The notes under the pieces are model-generated. The model searched no databases, was not told where the DNA came from, and saw only the letters and a program-made list of their open reading frames with translations. From positions 124,001 to 188,000 of the forward strand of contig NZ_JNAW01000004.1 in assembly GCF_000760215.1 (NCBI RefSeq): DNA of 64,000 bases. The letters run 5' to 3'. The position numbers and the translations under genes were made by a program. Within the stretch, counting starts at the first letter, position 1. Each line of letters opens with the position of its first letter. The DNA comes from Prochlorococcus sp. MIT 0603. Lineage in GTDB: Bacteria; Cyanobacteriota; Cyanobacteriia; PCC-6307; Cyanobiaceae. Of this stretch, positions 50,849 through 59,265 are shown piece after piece.

Positions 50849-50990
50849 TGATTATTTATTTATATAAGATTTTAGAATCACAGCAAACAAAACAGGGCTT
50901 TTCAATCAAAAGAGTTTCAAATAATATTGTCTCCTGCATGGAAATATGAAGGTCCATCAAAGATGGATGGAGAGTTTTCTCGTAAACACC
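50849..50990. other. Noncoding segment downstream of tRNA-Thr with two short hairpins
   Basis: No ORF of note. On the plus strand TCCATC-AAA-GATGGA (50953-50967) and GAGA-GTTT-TCTC (50970-50981) can fold just before the strong terminator hairpin. This may be the tRNA trailer or a separate small RNA. Expression data would be needed to decide. Confidence 0.35.
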
Positions 50991-51025
50991 AAAAAGGAAG
51001 GGAGCTCTAAGAGCTCCCTTCCTTT
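50991..51025. terminator. Strong intrinsic terminator hairpin, 15-bp perfect stem
   Basis: AAAGGAAGGGAGCTC (50993-51007) pairs perfectly with GAGCTCCCTTCCTTT (51011-51025) around the loop TAA. Five A's at 50991-50995 give a TTTTT tail on the minus strand, while the plus-strand tail is only TTT. It is therefore a better terminator for leftward transcripts, such as the RNA at 51090-51267, but could work both ways. Confidence 0.8.
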
Positions 51026-51089
51026 GCCGATTCAGTTATTAACAAATAATTAAACAACCAGTAATCAGTTTGAAAAATGTATTTAGAAG

Positions 51090-51267
51090 CTTCTGGCTAG
51101 TGGCGCCTGGGGCCAATTTTCCTAGTTGTAAGGCTTAAACTCCTATAAGGGCACCTAAACGATGCAGAAAGAGTATCGACTGAATTGACGCACCTAAATC
51201 ATTGATCCTTGTCGCTTCAGACGATAGCCTACTTTTTCAGTGAGACTGTTGGAGCAGGGGCCAGAAG
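51090..51267 (-). ncRNA. ssrS: Probable 6S RNA (RNA polymerase regulator)
   Basis: 178 bases bounded by a perfect eight-pair closing stem (CTTCTGGC 51090-51097 with GCCAGAAG 51260-51267). Inside are CCTG/CAGG and CCAA/TTGG, then a large central bubble (about 51117-51130 and 51231-51248). Further in are AGGCT/AGCCT, AAGG/CCTT and an apical CGAT/ATCG hairpin. This closing stem, bubble, terminal stem layout and the length are those of 6S RNA, which mimics an open promoter and binds sigma-70 polymerase. I favour the minus strand because it carries AAGCCTTACAACT on the 3' side of the bubble, close to the E. coli 6S sequence as I remember it, and because the strong terminator with a T5 tail follows. 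A TATTTA at 51080-51085 placed for a plus-strand start argues the other way, so the strand is not certain. Confidence 0.5.
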
Positions 51268-51636
51268 TCAATCTGCTTCTGCTAAATACTCAGGTGGAGT
51301 GTCTACCATAAAAGGTGCCTCTGAGTTCGATATGTATATCATTACGGTGTTTTGGTCTTCTTGCAATCAGCCTTAATGCCCATTGCATTTTAATTAAAAA
51401 AGAGCGAGAATAATAAATTGGTGCTTTTTCAAGCTAATTACTTGCTTCACTTGTGAAATATCACTATGAATGAGTGGTGCTATTACTTGTTTAAACTAAG
51501 AACAGTCGCAGAAAATGCTGCAAATGATATGTAAAAAGATAGGAAATACAGTGAAATAATGGATTCTTAATAATTAATAGAACTAATTACTCAAACAAAT
51601 ACCTCAAATAATATATATAAATATACCTAAAGGCTT
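51268..51636. other. Noncoding region between the 6S-like RNA and the orphan ORF
   Basis: About 370 bases with no convincing ORF. CAGAAG (51262-51267) can pair with CTTCTG (51276-51281), and ACTCAG (51288-51293) with CTGAGT (51321-51326). A TATTTA-like -10 word exists on the minus strand near 51286-51291. The rest, 51340-51636, is A+T-rich and I see nothing definite in it. Confidence 0.35.
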
Positions 51637-51996
51637 TTATTTTACTGCTAAGGATATAATCAATTGAACCAATTCTTTCCCATAGCAATTTGGGTTTAGC
51701 CTTCTTGCCTTTTCATCAAATGCATTACAAGAATAATTAAGATCTCTGCTGTCACAGCAATCGCAAACTATATGCACTTTTCTCCCTTGCTTAACCTCCT
51801 TAACTCTTGCGAATATCCAATCTCTAGCTCTATCATTTGTCCATTCATCAAATGTTCCGAAACAATCCGATGATTTCTTATTGGTACCTTTATCAACAAA
51901 AATGCCCGAATGAAGCAATCTTTTATACCTAAAGCCTTGTCTCCTTGATTGTTTTATTCCAATGTGTACAAGTTCAAATTTAAGCAAAGTAGTCAT
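51637..51996 (-). CDS. Orphan hypothetical protein, cysteine-rich
   Basis: 119 residues from an ATG at 51996 preceded closely by GAGG. Basic N-terminal half; residues 74-105 carry five cysteines (VCDCCDSRDLNYSCN, then PNCYGKEL) that could bind a metal. No family is recognised. It lies in the sparsest part of the window, next to noncoding RNA, and could be a strain-specific gene. The long open frame and regular composition favour a real protein, but it is not certain. Confidence 0.6.
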   Translation of the reverse strand: MTTLLKFELVHIGIKQSRRQGFRYKRLLHSGIFVDKGTNKKSSDCFGTFDEWTNDRARDWIFARVKEVKQGRKVHIVCDCCDSRDLNYSCNAFDEKARRLNPNCYGKELVQLIISLAVK

Positions 51997-52186
51997 TCCT
52001 CAATCATTCAAAAATCCTTGATTTTTATATAGTTTTATACTCTAAATTGTTGTAAAAAAAATTCTTTCTGAATAGGTAGCCAATACTCCTAACCTGTTTT
52101 AAGAAATTCCTCCCTAGTTTATAACATTAACTTTTTAAATTGCGTTATCATTTTCAATGAATTTACCAGGCTAGTAAAATTGGCCA

Positions 52187-53812
52187 ATGGGGAAAACAAA
52201 ATCCCATAAATTTAATAAGGCAAACCATGCTCTCTCTGACTTAAAAGATGAGAAGGTTTTAATCATAAGGCTGCCCTGCAATCCAATATTTCCCATTGGA
52301 CCAATTTATCTTGCTGATCACTTACACAAGCGCTTCCCAGAATTACCTCAAAGAATCCTTGATCTTGCAGCTTTGCCTGTGATTGATGTCAAAAGAGTCC
52401 TAATAGCTAACATAAAAAGTTTCCAGCCCTCCCTACTAGTTTTTTCTTGGAGAGACATTCAAATCTATGCTCCTGTTGACGGACGAGGAGGGAACCCCCT
52501 CCAACATTCATTTGAAGCTTTTTATGCACGAAACCCTTTTAAAAGACTTCGAGGAGCACTTGGTGGACTACGTTTGATGAAAAGTCATTATGGGGAGCTT
52601 TGGAGAAATCAGGCATTAATAAAAGTTGGGCTCAAACAAGCAAGAAAATTTAAACAAAATGCAAGAGCTTTAATTGGAGGTGGAGCTGTAAGTGTTTTTT
52701 ATGAACAACTTGGTAAATCCCTTCCAAAGGGGACAATTGTTTCCATAGGGGAAGGCGAACCTCTATTAGAAAAATTACTTTTAGGACAAGATATAGAAAA
52801 AGAGAGATGCTTTGTTGTTGGTAAAAGTCCTAGGGAAGGTTTGATTCATGAGCAGCCAACTGAATCCATTAAAACAGCTTGCAACTATTCATACATTGCT
52901 TCTATTTGGCCTCAATTCGACTGGTACCTTGAAGGAGGGGATTTTTATATAGGTGTACAAACGAAGCGTGGTTGCCCACATAACTGTTGTTATTGCGTTT
53001 ATACAGTTGTCGAGGGTAAGCAAGTTCGAGTCAACTCTACACAAGAGATTATCAATGAAATAAGACAATTATATGATTTAGGTGTTAGGAATATATGGTT
53101 CACTGATGCACAATTCATTCCTGCTAGACGTTATATAGAGGATGCAAAAGAGCTATTAAGAGCTATTCATCAAGAGAGAATGATTGGGATTCGTTGGGCG
53201 GCATATATTCGCGCAGACAATCTTGATGCAGAACTAGCAAAATTAATGGTACAAACAGGAATGAATTACTTCGAAATTGGAATCACATCTGGTTCTCAAG
53301 AATTAGTTCGAAGAATGCGAATGGGATACAACTTGCGAACAGTACTTGAGAATTGCCAGCTGCTTGCTGATGCAGGCTTTAATGATCATGTCTCGGTGAA
53401 TTATTCATTCAATGTAATTGATGAAAGGCCTGAAACTATTCGTCAAACCATTGCTTATCACAGAGAATTAGAAAAAATCTTCGGGGCAGAGAAAATAGAT
53501 CCAGCTATCTTTTTCATAGGGCTTCAACCACATACTCATCTTGAGCAATATGGTTTTGAACAAGGTCTCATCAAGCCTGGATATAACCCAATGAGCATGA
53601 TGCCATGGACTGCACGTAAACTTTTATGGAACCCTGAACCAATGGGAAAAACTTTTGGCAAGATTTGCTTAGAAGCATTTGACTCCTGCCCTAACGATTT
53701 TGGGCGCACAGTAATTAACTTATTAGAAAGAGACTATGGGATTGCACCATTAGAGGAAGCATTACGTGCACCGCTAAAAGGACGCCCAGCAATCGCAAAA
53801 GCCATTCGATAA
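52187..53812 (+). CDS. B12-binding-type radical SAM protein
   Basis: 541 residues. The N-terminal part (about 20-220) has the cobalamin-binding-like fold (KVLIIRLPCNPIFPIGPIYL, IGGGAVSVFYE, VSIGEGEPLLEKLL). The radical SAM core starts near residue 265, with the cluster motif RGCPHNCCYCVYTVVEG and FTDAQFIPARRYIEDA. It resembles a cyanobacterial group sometimes labelled photosystem II high-light acclimation radical SAM protein; I am not certain of that label, and the substrate is unknown. It overlaps the convergent CPBP protease gene by 79 bases. Confidence 0.85.
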   Translation: MGKTKSHKFNKANHALSDLKDEKVLIIRLPCNPIFPIGPIYLADHLHKRFPELPQRILDLAALPVIDVKRVLIANIKSFQPSLLVFSWRDIQIYAPVDGRGGNPLQHSFEAFYARNPFKRLRGALGGLRLMKSHYGELWRNQALIKVGLKQARKFKQNARALIGGGAVSVFYEQLGKSLPKGTIVSIGEGEPLLEKLLLGQDIEKERCFVVGKSPREGLIHEQPTESIKTACNYSYIASIWPQFDWYLEGGDFYIGVQTKRGCPHNCCYCVYTVVEGKQVRVNSTQEIINEIRQLYDLGVRNIWFTDAQFIPARRYIEDAKELLRAIHQERMIGIRWAAYIRADNLDAELAKLMVQTGMNYFEIGITSGSQELVRRMRMGYNLRTVLENCQLLADAGFNDHVSVNYSFNVIDERPETIRQTIAYHRELEKIFGAEKIDPAIFFIGLQPHTHLEQYGFEQGLIKPGYNPMSMMPWTARKLLWNPEPMGKTFGKICLEAFDSCPNDFGRTVINLLERDYGIAPLEEALRAPLKGRPAIAKAIR

Positions 53813-54537
53813 CGAAACAGCAATAAAGCAAGACATGAAATGCCTAAAACACCCCCAACAGGATTAGGCGAAGAACCTCCTGGACCTATCAACCAAGTAG
53901 GCGTATTTAATGAAACATCTATAAAATTAGTATTTAATACAAACCATAACCCAACCAACCCCCCATGCAAACCTATACAACCATATATAGACCCATTATC
54001 TATTAGTCTTCTTATAGAAAGAACCAATCCCAAGAAAAATAAGCCAATCAAAAGGAATAACACCTCGATAACGCCTAAATTAGATTCTAGAAGTGAAAAG
54101 ATGTGTACCAAACTAAAGACTATTGACTGAATAAATACTCCCCTAGTAGATCCAAATAAAAGGTTTGCTTCGCCCCAAAACCAACCACGAAAGATCAATT
54201 CCTCTGCAAATGCGACGCCAAGCCCAAGAACAATTCCATTAATAAAGTTTCCAACATTTAAAGACCCTTCCCACTGGATCCAACTGGTAAAACATAAAGG
54301 TGCTAAAACGAAACCAAGCAAGCCAAAAGCCCACAAAATGCCTTTAAAAAAAGCCCTAAAAGAAGCGCGAATTCGAACTTTATGTAATCCCAAAAGAATC
54401 CGAGGGTTCTTTTTTTTCCATCGCCACTTTACCCAGCTAGGCAAGCAAATTAAAAAGAAAGTAAACGTTAGCGCAGTCACTAAAAGAGAACTGTTATTAT
54501 CCTCCATCTTGTAAAGAGAAAGCTGCATAGCTTGCAC
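53734..54537 (-). CDS. CPBP family intramembrane metalloprotease (CAAX-protease-like)
   Basis: 267 residues from a GTG at 54537, with about eight membrane segments. The Glu-Glu motif is in FAEELIFRGWFWGEA, the second histidine motif in VFSLVHIFSLL, and the third in GLHGGLVGLWF. The frame stays open upstream, and the extra 36 codons read like protein with another membrane helix (FIPTVIFFPILYLLSWF), back to a CTG at 54645 that overlaps the clpS stop. The true protein is probably longer. Its last 26 codons overlap the opposite radical SAM gene. Confidence 0.85.
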   Translation of the reverse strand: MQAMQLSLYKMEDNNSSLLVTALTFTFFLICLPSWVKWRWKKKNPRILLGLHKVRIRASFRAFFKGILWAFGLLGFVLAPLCFTSWIQWEGSLNVGNFINGIVLGLGVAFAEELIFRGWFWGEANLLFGSTRGVFIQSIVFSLVHIFSLLESNLGVIEVLFLLIGLFFLGLVLSIRRLIDNGSIYGCIGLHGGLVGLWFVLNTNFIDVSLNTPTWLIGPGGSSPNPVGGVLGISCLALLLFRYRMAFAIAGRPFSGARNASSNGAIP

Positions 54538-54641
54538 TATGAACCAACTCAGTAAATACAGTATTGGAAAAAAAATTACCGTAGGTATAAAACGACAAAG
54601 TTGAGTCGCCGAAGTCTTCCAAAAAGTAGTAATTAGATTAT

Positions 54642-54953
54642 TCAGTTTTCTGGTTCAATAGTGCTTATAAGACCTCTACTTTTGAGAGACTCACAATAAA
54701 ATTCCGCAGGCTCTAGATCACATGTAATAACTAATCCTATCCCATTATTATGGGTTTCCAACATAACTGACATAGCGTCCTGCTCACTAAGTTGTGGAAC
54801 AACCTCACGTAAAGTTTTCACAACATAATCCATTGAATTTATTGGATCATTATGAAGAAGAACCTTATATCTTGGCGATATCTTCCTCACCTTCTCAGTT
54901 TGTCTCTCAACAACTGCAGCACCGCCTGAGGTACAACTTGGATTTTCCACCAT
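54642..54953 (-). CDS. clpS: ATP-dependent Clp protease adaptor ClpS
   Basis: 103 residues. Binds N-degron substrates and passes them to ClpAP/ClpCP. After a 20-residue flexible N-terminus, the core has YKVLLHNDPINSMDYVVKTL, the N-end-residue pocket motif, and the conserved MLETHNNGIGLVITCDLEPA. It lies upstream of the CPBP protease gene on the same strand, with the likely coupling described there. Confidence 0.95.
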   Translation of the reverse strand: MVENPSCTSGGAAVVERQTEKVRKISPRYKVLLHNDPINSMDYVVKTLREVVPQLSEQDAMSVMLETHNNGIGLVITCDLEPAEFYCESLKSRGLISTIEPEN

Positions 54954-55014
54954 ATTAGAAATGGCTAATTGAAATTACTTTAAAAGTGATTAGGACTTTA
55001 AAGCATAATGTATA

Positions 55015-56241
55015 TCAAATGCTAGTGATCCTTCTCATAGCTTCTTCTACATTTTCGAGACTATTAAAAGCTGAAAGTCGGAAATAGCCTTCTCCAGCAG
55101 TACCAAATCCACTCCCAGGAGTTCCAACGACATTTGCATTATTAAGCAAAAAGTCAAAAAACTCCCAGGAATTCATACCTTTCGGGGCCTCTATCCACAC
55201 ATAAGGGGCATGTTGACCTCCAAAAACCTTATAGCCAGCCATCGATAATTTATTGCGGATTATTTCTGCATTCTTCATATAAAAACTTACTAGGTTTTTA
55301 GTTTCTATCGCTCCTTCTGATGAGTAAACCGCTTCTGCTCCTCTTTGGACAATATAACTAACACCATTAAACTTCGTACTTTGACGACGATTCCAAAGCG
55401 ACCACAAATCAACTTGTTCATCATTAGAAGTTTTACCTTTTAATGATTTAGGAATAACTGTGTAAGCACAACGGGTTCCAGTAAAACCAGCTTTCTTAGA
55501 AAATGAACGAAATTCAATCGCACAATCTTTTGATCCATCAATTTCAAAAATAGAATGCGGGATCAACGGGTCTTGAATAAAAGCCTCATAAGCAGCATCA
55601 AACAAAATCAATGCATTGTTTTTGTTTGCATAATCAACCCATCTTGCTAGATGATCTTTACTAGCCACAGCACCAGTTGGATTATTCGGAAAACATAAAT
55701 AAATTAAATCAACAGGCTCTTCGGGGACCTCTGCTTGAAAAGCATTATCTGAATTCAAAGGGATGTATAACAATCCTTCGTATTGTCCAGATTTTGATGC
55801 TCCCCCAGTCCTCCCATCCATAACATTGCTATCTACATATACTGGATAAACAGGGTCAGTTACTGCAATTCGATTACCTGAACCAAGAATATCAAGAATG
55901 TTGCTGCTATCACATTTAGAACCATCAGAAACAAAAATCTCGTCTGGAGAAATTTCACATCCTCTGGAGTGAAAATCATTTATGGCTATTGCTTCTCTAA
56001 GCCACAAATAACCTTGTTCGGGACCATATCCATGAAAACCTAAGCTGGTTCCCATTTCCTCAATTGCTTTTAGCATGGCCTTACAACAGGCTTGAGGCAA
56101 AGGCTCTGTAACATCACCAATCCCTAAACGAATAAGGTTTGATTGGGGGTTCGCCTGAGAAAAAGCATTTACTCTTCTAGAGATCTCTGGAAAGAGATAA
56201 CCAGCTTTAAGCTTTAGATAATTACTGTTGACCTGAACCAC
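55015..56241 (-). CDS. dapL: LL-diaminopimelate aminotransferase
   Basis: PLP enzyme of the plant/cyanobacterial shortcut of lysine synthesis, converting tetrahydrodipicolinate directly to LL-diaminopimelate. The GTG at 56241 ([20 protein letters not shown]) gives 408 residues, the family's normal size. An ATG at 56301 adds 20 unsupported residues. The PLP lysine is in [14 protein letters not shown], with [11 protein letters not shown] and [12 protein letters not shown] also clear. It is divergent from the second radical SAM gene. Confidence 0.96.
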   Translation of the reverse strand: MVQVNSNYLKLKAGYLFPEISRRVNAFSQANPQSNLIRLGIGDVTEPLPQACCKAMLKAIEEMGTSLGFHGYGPEQGYLWLREAIAINDFHSRGCEISPDEIFVSDGSKCDSSNILDILGSGNRIAVTDPVYPVYVDSNVMDGRTGGASKSGQYEGLLYIPLNSDNAFQAEVPEEPVDLIYLCFPNNPTGAVASKDHLARWVDYANKNNALILFDAAYEAFIQDPLIPHSIFEIDGSKDCAIEFRSFSKKAGFTGTRCAYTVIPKSLKGKTSNDEQVDLWSLWNRRQSTKFNGVSYIVQRGAEAVYSSEGAIETKNLVSFYMKNAEIIRNKLSMAGYKVFGGQHAPYVWIEAPKGMNSWEFFDFLLNNANVVGTPGSGFGTAGEGYFRLSAFNSLENVEEAMRRITSI

Positions 56242-56339
56242 GAGAAGAATTTGGTAAATCCATTTGTATATTGCCTGGGGAAAGGTATCTATGTGAAGCA
56301 AAACTGCATAGGATATATAAAGGAAAATGTTTTTCGATT

Positions 56340-59018
56340 GTGTCTAGTGAAATTCATTCCTTTGCGGAAGAGAAAAATCTTTGCAAGCCAATCAATTTTG
56401 AGAAATTGATTGATGTCAATATTCATAAACCAGCCCAATACATGGGCCATGAACTAGGTACAGAACAAAGAAATTGGGACTCCTCAAATGTACGGTGGGT
56501 ACTTAGTTACCCAGAACTATATGAAGTAGGAGCAAGTAATTTAGGTCACATCATTCTGTACTCAATTCTCAACAGTATTCCTAATCAAGTTTGCGATAGA
56601 GCATATCTTCCTGAACCTGATTTAGCAAACCATTTAAAAAAAAATTCAATCGGGTTATTTGGAGTTGAGTCCAGATGCCAACTTAAAAACTTCGATGTAC
56701 TCGGATTCAGTCTTAGTTATGAACTAGGCGCAACAAATATTTTAGAAATGCTTGATCTGTCTCATATCGACATCTATGCAAAAGATCGAGCTGACCTACC
56801 GCTAACGGATCCAAACTCAATACCATTAGTTTTTGCAGGAGGGCCTACTGCAACTAGCAATCCAGAGCCTTATGCTGACTTTTTTGATTTCTTTGCTCTT
56901 GGAGATGGTGAAGAGCTTCTTCCTGAAATTGGATTAGTTATTTCTAAATCAAAGGAATTACAAGCCAAAAGATCTGAAACTCTTCGCAGCCTTGCTGAAA
57001 TACCCGGCGTATATGTTCCATCACTATATCAACCATCAAGAGACTTCCTATCTCTGAAACCCCTAACCTCAAATGTACCAGAAAGAATTATTAGACGAGT
57101 GGCAACACCAATACCATATTATTCACTTGGTTTAGTTCCAAACGTTGAGACAGTACATGATCGGCTAACCGTTGAAATAAGAAGAGGTTGCACACGGGGG
57201 TGTCGTTTTTGTCAACCGGGTATGCTTACACGTCCAGCAAGAGATGTTGAGCCAGAAGAAGTTATCGCAGCAGTTGAAAAAGGTGTTCAAGAAACTGGGT
57301 ACAGCGACTTTTCTCTATTATCATTAAGCTGTAGTGACTACTTATCACTACCTACAGTTGGTATAGAACTTAGGAATAGATTAGCAGACAAAAACATCAC
57401 TTTACAGTTGCCAAGCCAAAGGGTCGATAGGTTTGACGACAATATTGCCCACATACTTGGTGGTAATAGACAGGCAGGGCTAACCTTTGCACCCGAGGCA
57501 GGAAGTCAACGCCTTCGCGATATTGTCAATAAAGGATTAACTGATGCAGAGCTTCTCCATGGAATACGTAAGGCCATGGAACATGGATACAAAAAGATTA
57601 AACTCTACTTCATGATTGGACTGCCAGGAGAAGAGGATATGGACATTAAAGGCATTGCCAGAACATGTAAATGGATCCAAGAAGAATGCAAAGAAGATTT
57701 TGGGAGATTAAAGTTAAATATCACTATTAGCAATTTCACTCCCAAGCCTCATACTCCATTTCAATGGCACAGTGTTTCAACTAAAGAATTAACTCGGCGG
57801 CAAAAAATTCTTAAAGATGAATTCATCCAACTTAGATTGAAAAATATAAAAGCTAATTATACAGATGTAAGAATTTCTGCCATAGAAGATTTCCTTGGTC
57901 GGGGAGATAGGAGATTGGCACCGGTGATTGAGTCTGCATGGAAACGTGGTGCAGGTATGGATGCCTGGTTTGAATCTCAAGATCGTGCATATAAAGCATG
58001 GTCAGAAGCTATCTCAGAGGCAGGGCTTTTTGGTCACTTTAGAAAGTTGGAAATGGGAAATTGGGGTACTACTCAAACTCTCCAGAAAAATGATTTAATG
58101 CATTTGTGTTCACAACCTCTCCCTTGGGATCATATCGACACTGGAATAGACAAAGCATGGTTAAGGAAAGATCTCCAAAAAGCACTATCAGAAAAAACTG
58201 TTCCAGACTGTTCATTTAATAGTTGCAGTAGTTGTGGTGTATGTGGACCAGAGTTAGGTCATAACCAAATCATCACTTCCTCTCCAATACCTATTCAAAA
58301 CAAAACAAAGCCTCCTCACACGACAAAGCAATGTCGTATAAGAGTTCAGTTTTCAAAGACATCGCCAATGCATTTAATTAGTCATCTAGACCTAATTCGA
58401 TTACTAGAAAGATCCTTAAGGAGAAGTGATTTGCCAATTAGCTATACCGGAGGATTTCATGCTCTTCCACGATTGCAACTCGCTCTTGCTTTACCTCTTG
58501 GGATAGAAGGTCTAGGAGAATGGATGGATATGGATTTCTTTCAAGAAATCCAGCCTTCATCTTTGAAAGAACAGCTGCAAAAATGCTTACCTAAAGGCAT
58601 ACATTTGATTAAAGCCAGTAAAATAGCTATCAATAAAAAGAGCCTCTCACAACAACTTATACAGGCAAACTGGAGTTTCAATTTAGAAAGTCAAACAAAC
58701 GAAAAATATACTTTTCATCAATGGAATGATTCTTTAGAAAGCATTCTCAATGCAGAATCATTAATTTGGGTAGATACTGATAAAAAAGGACGTCATCGAG
58801 AAAGGGATTTAAAGTCTCAATTAAAGAGTTTAAGGCTAATAAATGGCAATAATGCAGAGCCACTAGAGGCTATGTCTATCGAGTTGCAAGCCCTCATATC
58901 TCCTATAGGACAAAGCATCAAACCTATGCATATTCAATATTGGATAGCTAAATCTTTAGGTCAAGATTTAGCAATTAAAAATATAAAAAGAGAAGAGCTT
59001 ATCTTAGAAAGATGCTAA
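56340..59018 (+). CDS. B12-binding-type radical SAM protein fused to a DUF2344 domain
   Basis: 892 residues if translated from the GTG at 56340; a TTG at 56271 adds 23 unlikely residues. The N-terminal part ([35 protein letters not shown]) leads to a cobalamin-type domain with [18 protein letters not shown]. The radical SAM motif is [17 protein letters not shown] cysteine cluster ([15 protein letters not shown]) follows, then a DUF2344 domain ([20 protein letters not shown]). The fused family is widespread in cyanobacteria, is of unknown substrate, and is usually next to rne, as here. Confidence 0.9.
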   Translation: MSSEIHSFAEEKNLCKPINFEKLIDVNIHKPAQYMGHELGTEQRNWDSSNVRWVLSYPELYEVGASNLGHIILYSILNSIPNQVCDRAYLPEPDLANHLKKNSIGLFGVESRCQLKNFDVLGFSLSYELGATNILEMLDLSHIDIYAKDRADLPLTDPNSIPLVFAGGPTATSNPEPYADFFDFFALGDGEELLPEIGLVISKSKELQAKRSETLRSLAEIPGVYVPSLYQPSRDFLSLKPLTSNVPERIIRRVATPIPYYSLGLVPNVETVHDRLTVEIRRGCTRGCRFCQPGMLTRPARDVEPEEVIAAVEKGVQETGYSDFSLLSLSCSDYLSLPTVGIELRNRLADKNITLQLPSQRVDRFDDNIAHILGGNRQAGLTFAPEAGSQRLRDIVNKGLTDAELLHGIRKAMEHGYKKIKLYFMIGLPGEEDMDIKGIARTCKWIQEECKEDFGRLKLNITISNFTPKPHTPFQWHSVSTKELTRRQKILKDEFIQLRLKNIKANYTDVRISAIEDFLGRGDRRLAPVIESAWKRGAGMDAWFESQDRAYKAWSEAISEAGLFGHFRKLEMGNWGTTQTLQKNDLMHLCSQPLPWDHIDTGIDKAWLRKDLQKALSEKTVPDCSFNSCSSCGVCGPELGHNQIITSSPIPIQNKTKPPHTTKQCRIRVQFSKTSPMHLISHLDLIRLLERSLRRSDLPISYTGGFHALPRLQLALALPLGIEGLGEWMDMDFFQEIQPSSLKEQLQKCLPKGIHLIKASKIAINKKSLSQQLIQANWSFNLESQTNEKYTFHQWNDSLESILNAESLIWVDTDKKGRHRERDLKSQLKSLRLINGNNAEPLEAMSIELQALISPIGQSIKPMHIQYWIAKSLGQDLAIKNIKREELILERC

Positions 59019-59265
59019 AATTATATTGGGTTAAAAGGAGGCTCAGTAAGAGCTCACTTAGCCTAAGTTATTTTGGAAGAAAACCCGTCGTAAACTCAAA
59101 TATCCGGGGGGTAATATCCGGATCTTCAGCAATCAACCTTCAGAAAGAGCTAGTGCTCTGCATTATTCCTTCCAAAGAACTTAGAGTTTAACTTTTATCT
59201 GACTAAATGCAGTTTCACTGCAAATTGATTTTCAAATCAGAGCAAACAGTTCTAATTTTCTTTAT
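59019..59265 (+). promoter_or_regulatory. Leader region of rne with small hairpins
   Basis: 247 bases without an ORF. ATCCGG (59102-59107) can pair with CCGGAT (59118-59123), and ATATCCGG also occurs twice as a direct repeat here. A second hairpin is AGAGC-TAGT-GCTCT (59146-59159). RNase E mRNAs in other bacteria are autoregulated through leader structure and cleavage. Whether this leader does the same is inference. Confidence 0.4.

Noticed and set aside
50883-50920. Possible tmRNA tag (GCAAACAAA, reading ANK...) near tRNA-Thr
   Set aside because: The reading does not continue into a tag-like AA ending, there is no tRNA-like acceptor or T-arm nearby, and the motif is short enough to be chance.
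51090-51330. Alternative identities for the structured RNA: RNase P RNA, SRP RNA or two-piece tmRNA
   Set aside because: The RNase P core (GAGGAAAGTCC), the SRP tetraloop region and a CCA-ended acceptor arm are all absent, while the length and bubble fit 6S RNA.
51637-51996. Assigning the orphan ORF to DUF4326 because of its CYGKEL ending and cysteines
   Set aside because: The spacing of cysteines and the N-terminal half do not match that family; the likeness is too weak to name it.
53840-54130. 96-codon plus-strand ORF opposite the CPBP protease gene
   Set aside because: It is an antisense shadow of a well-supported membrane protease; its proline-rich product has no family features.
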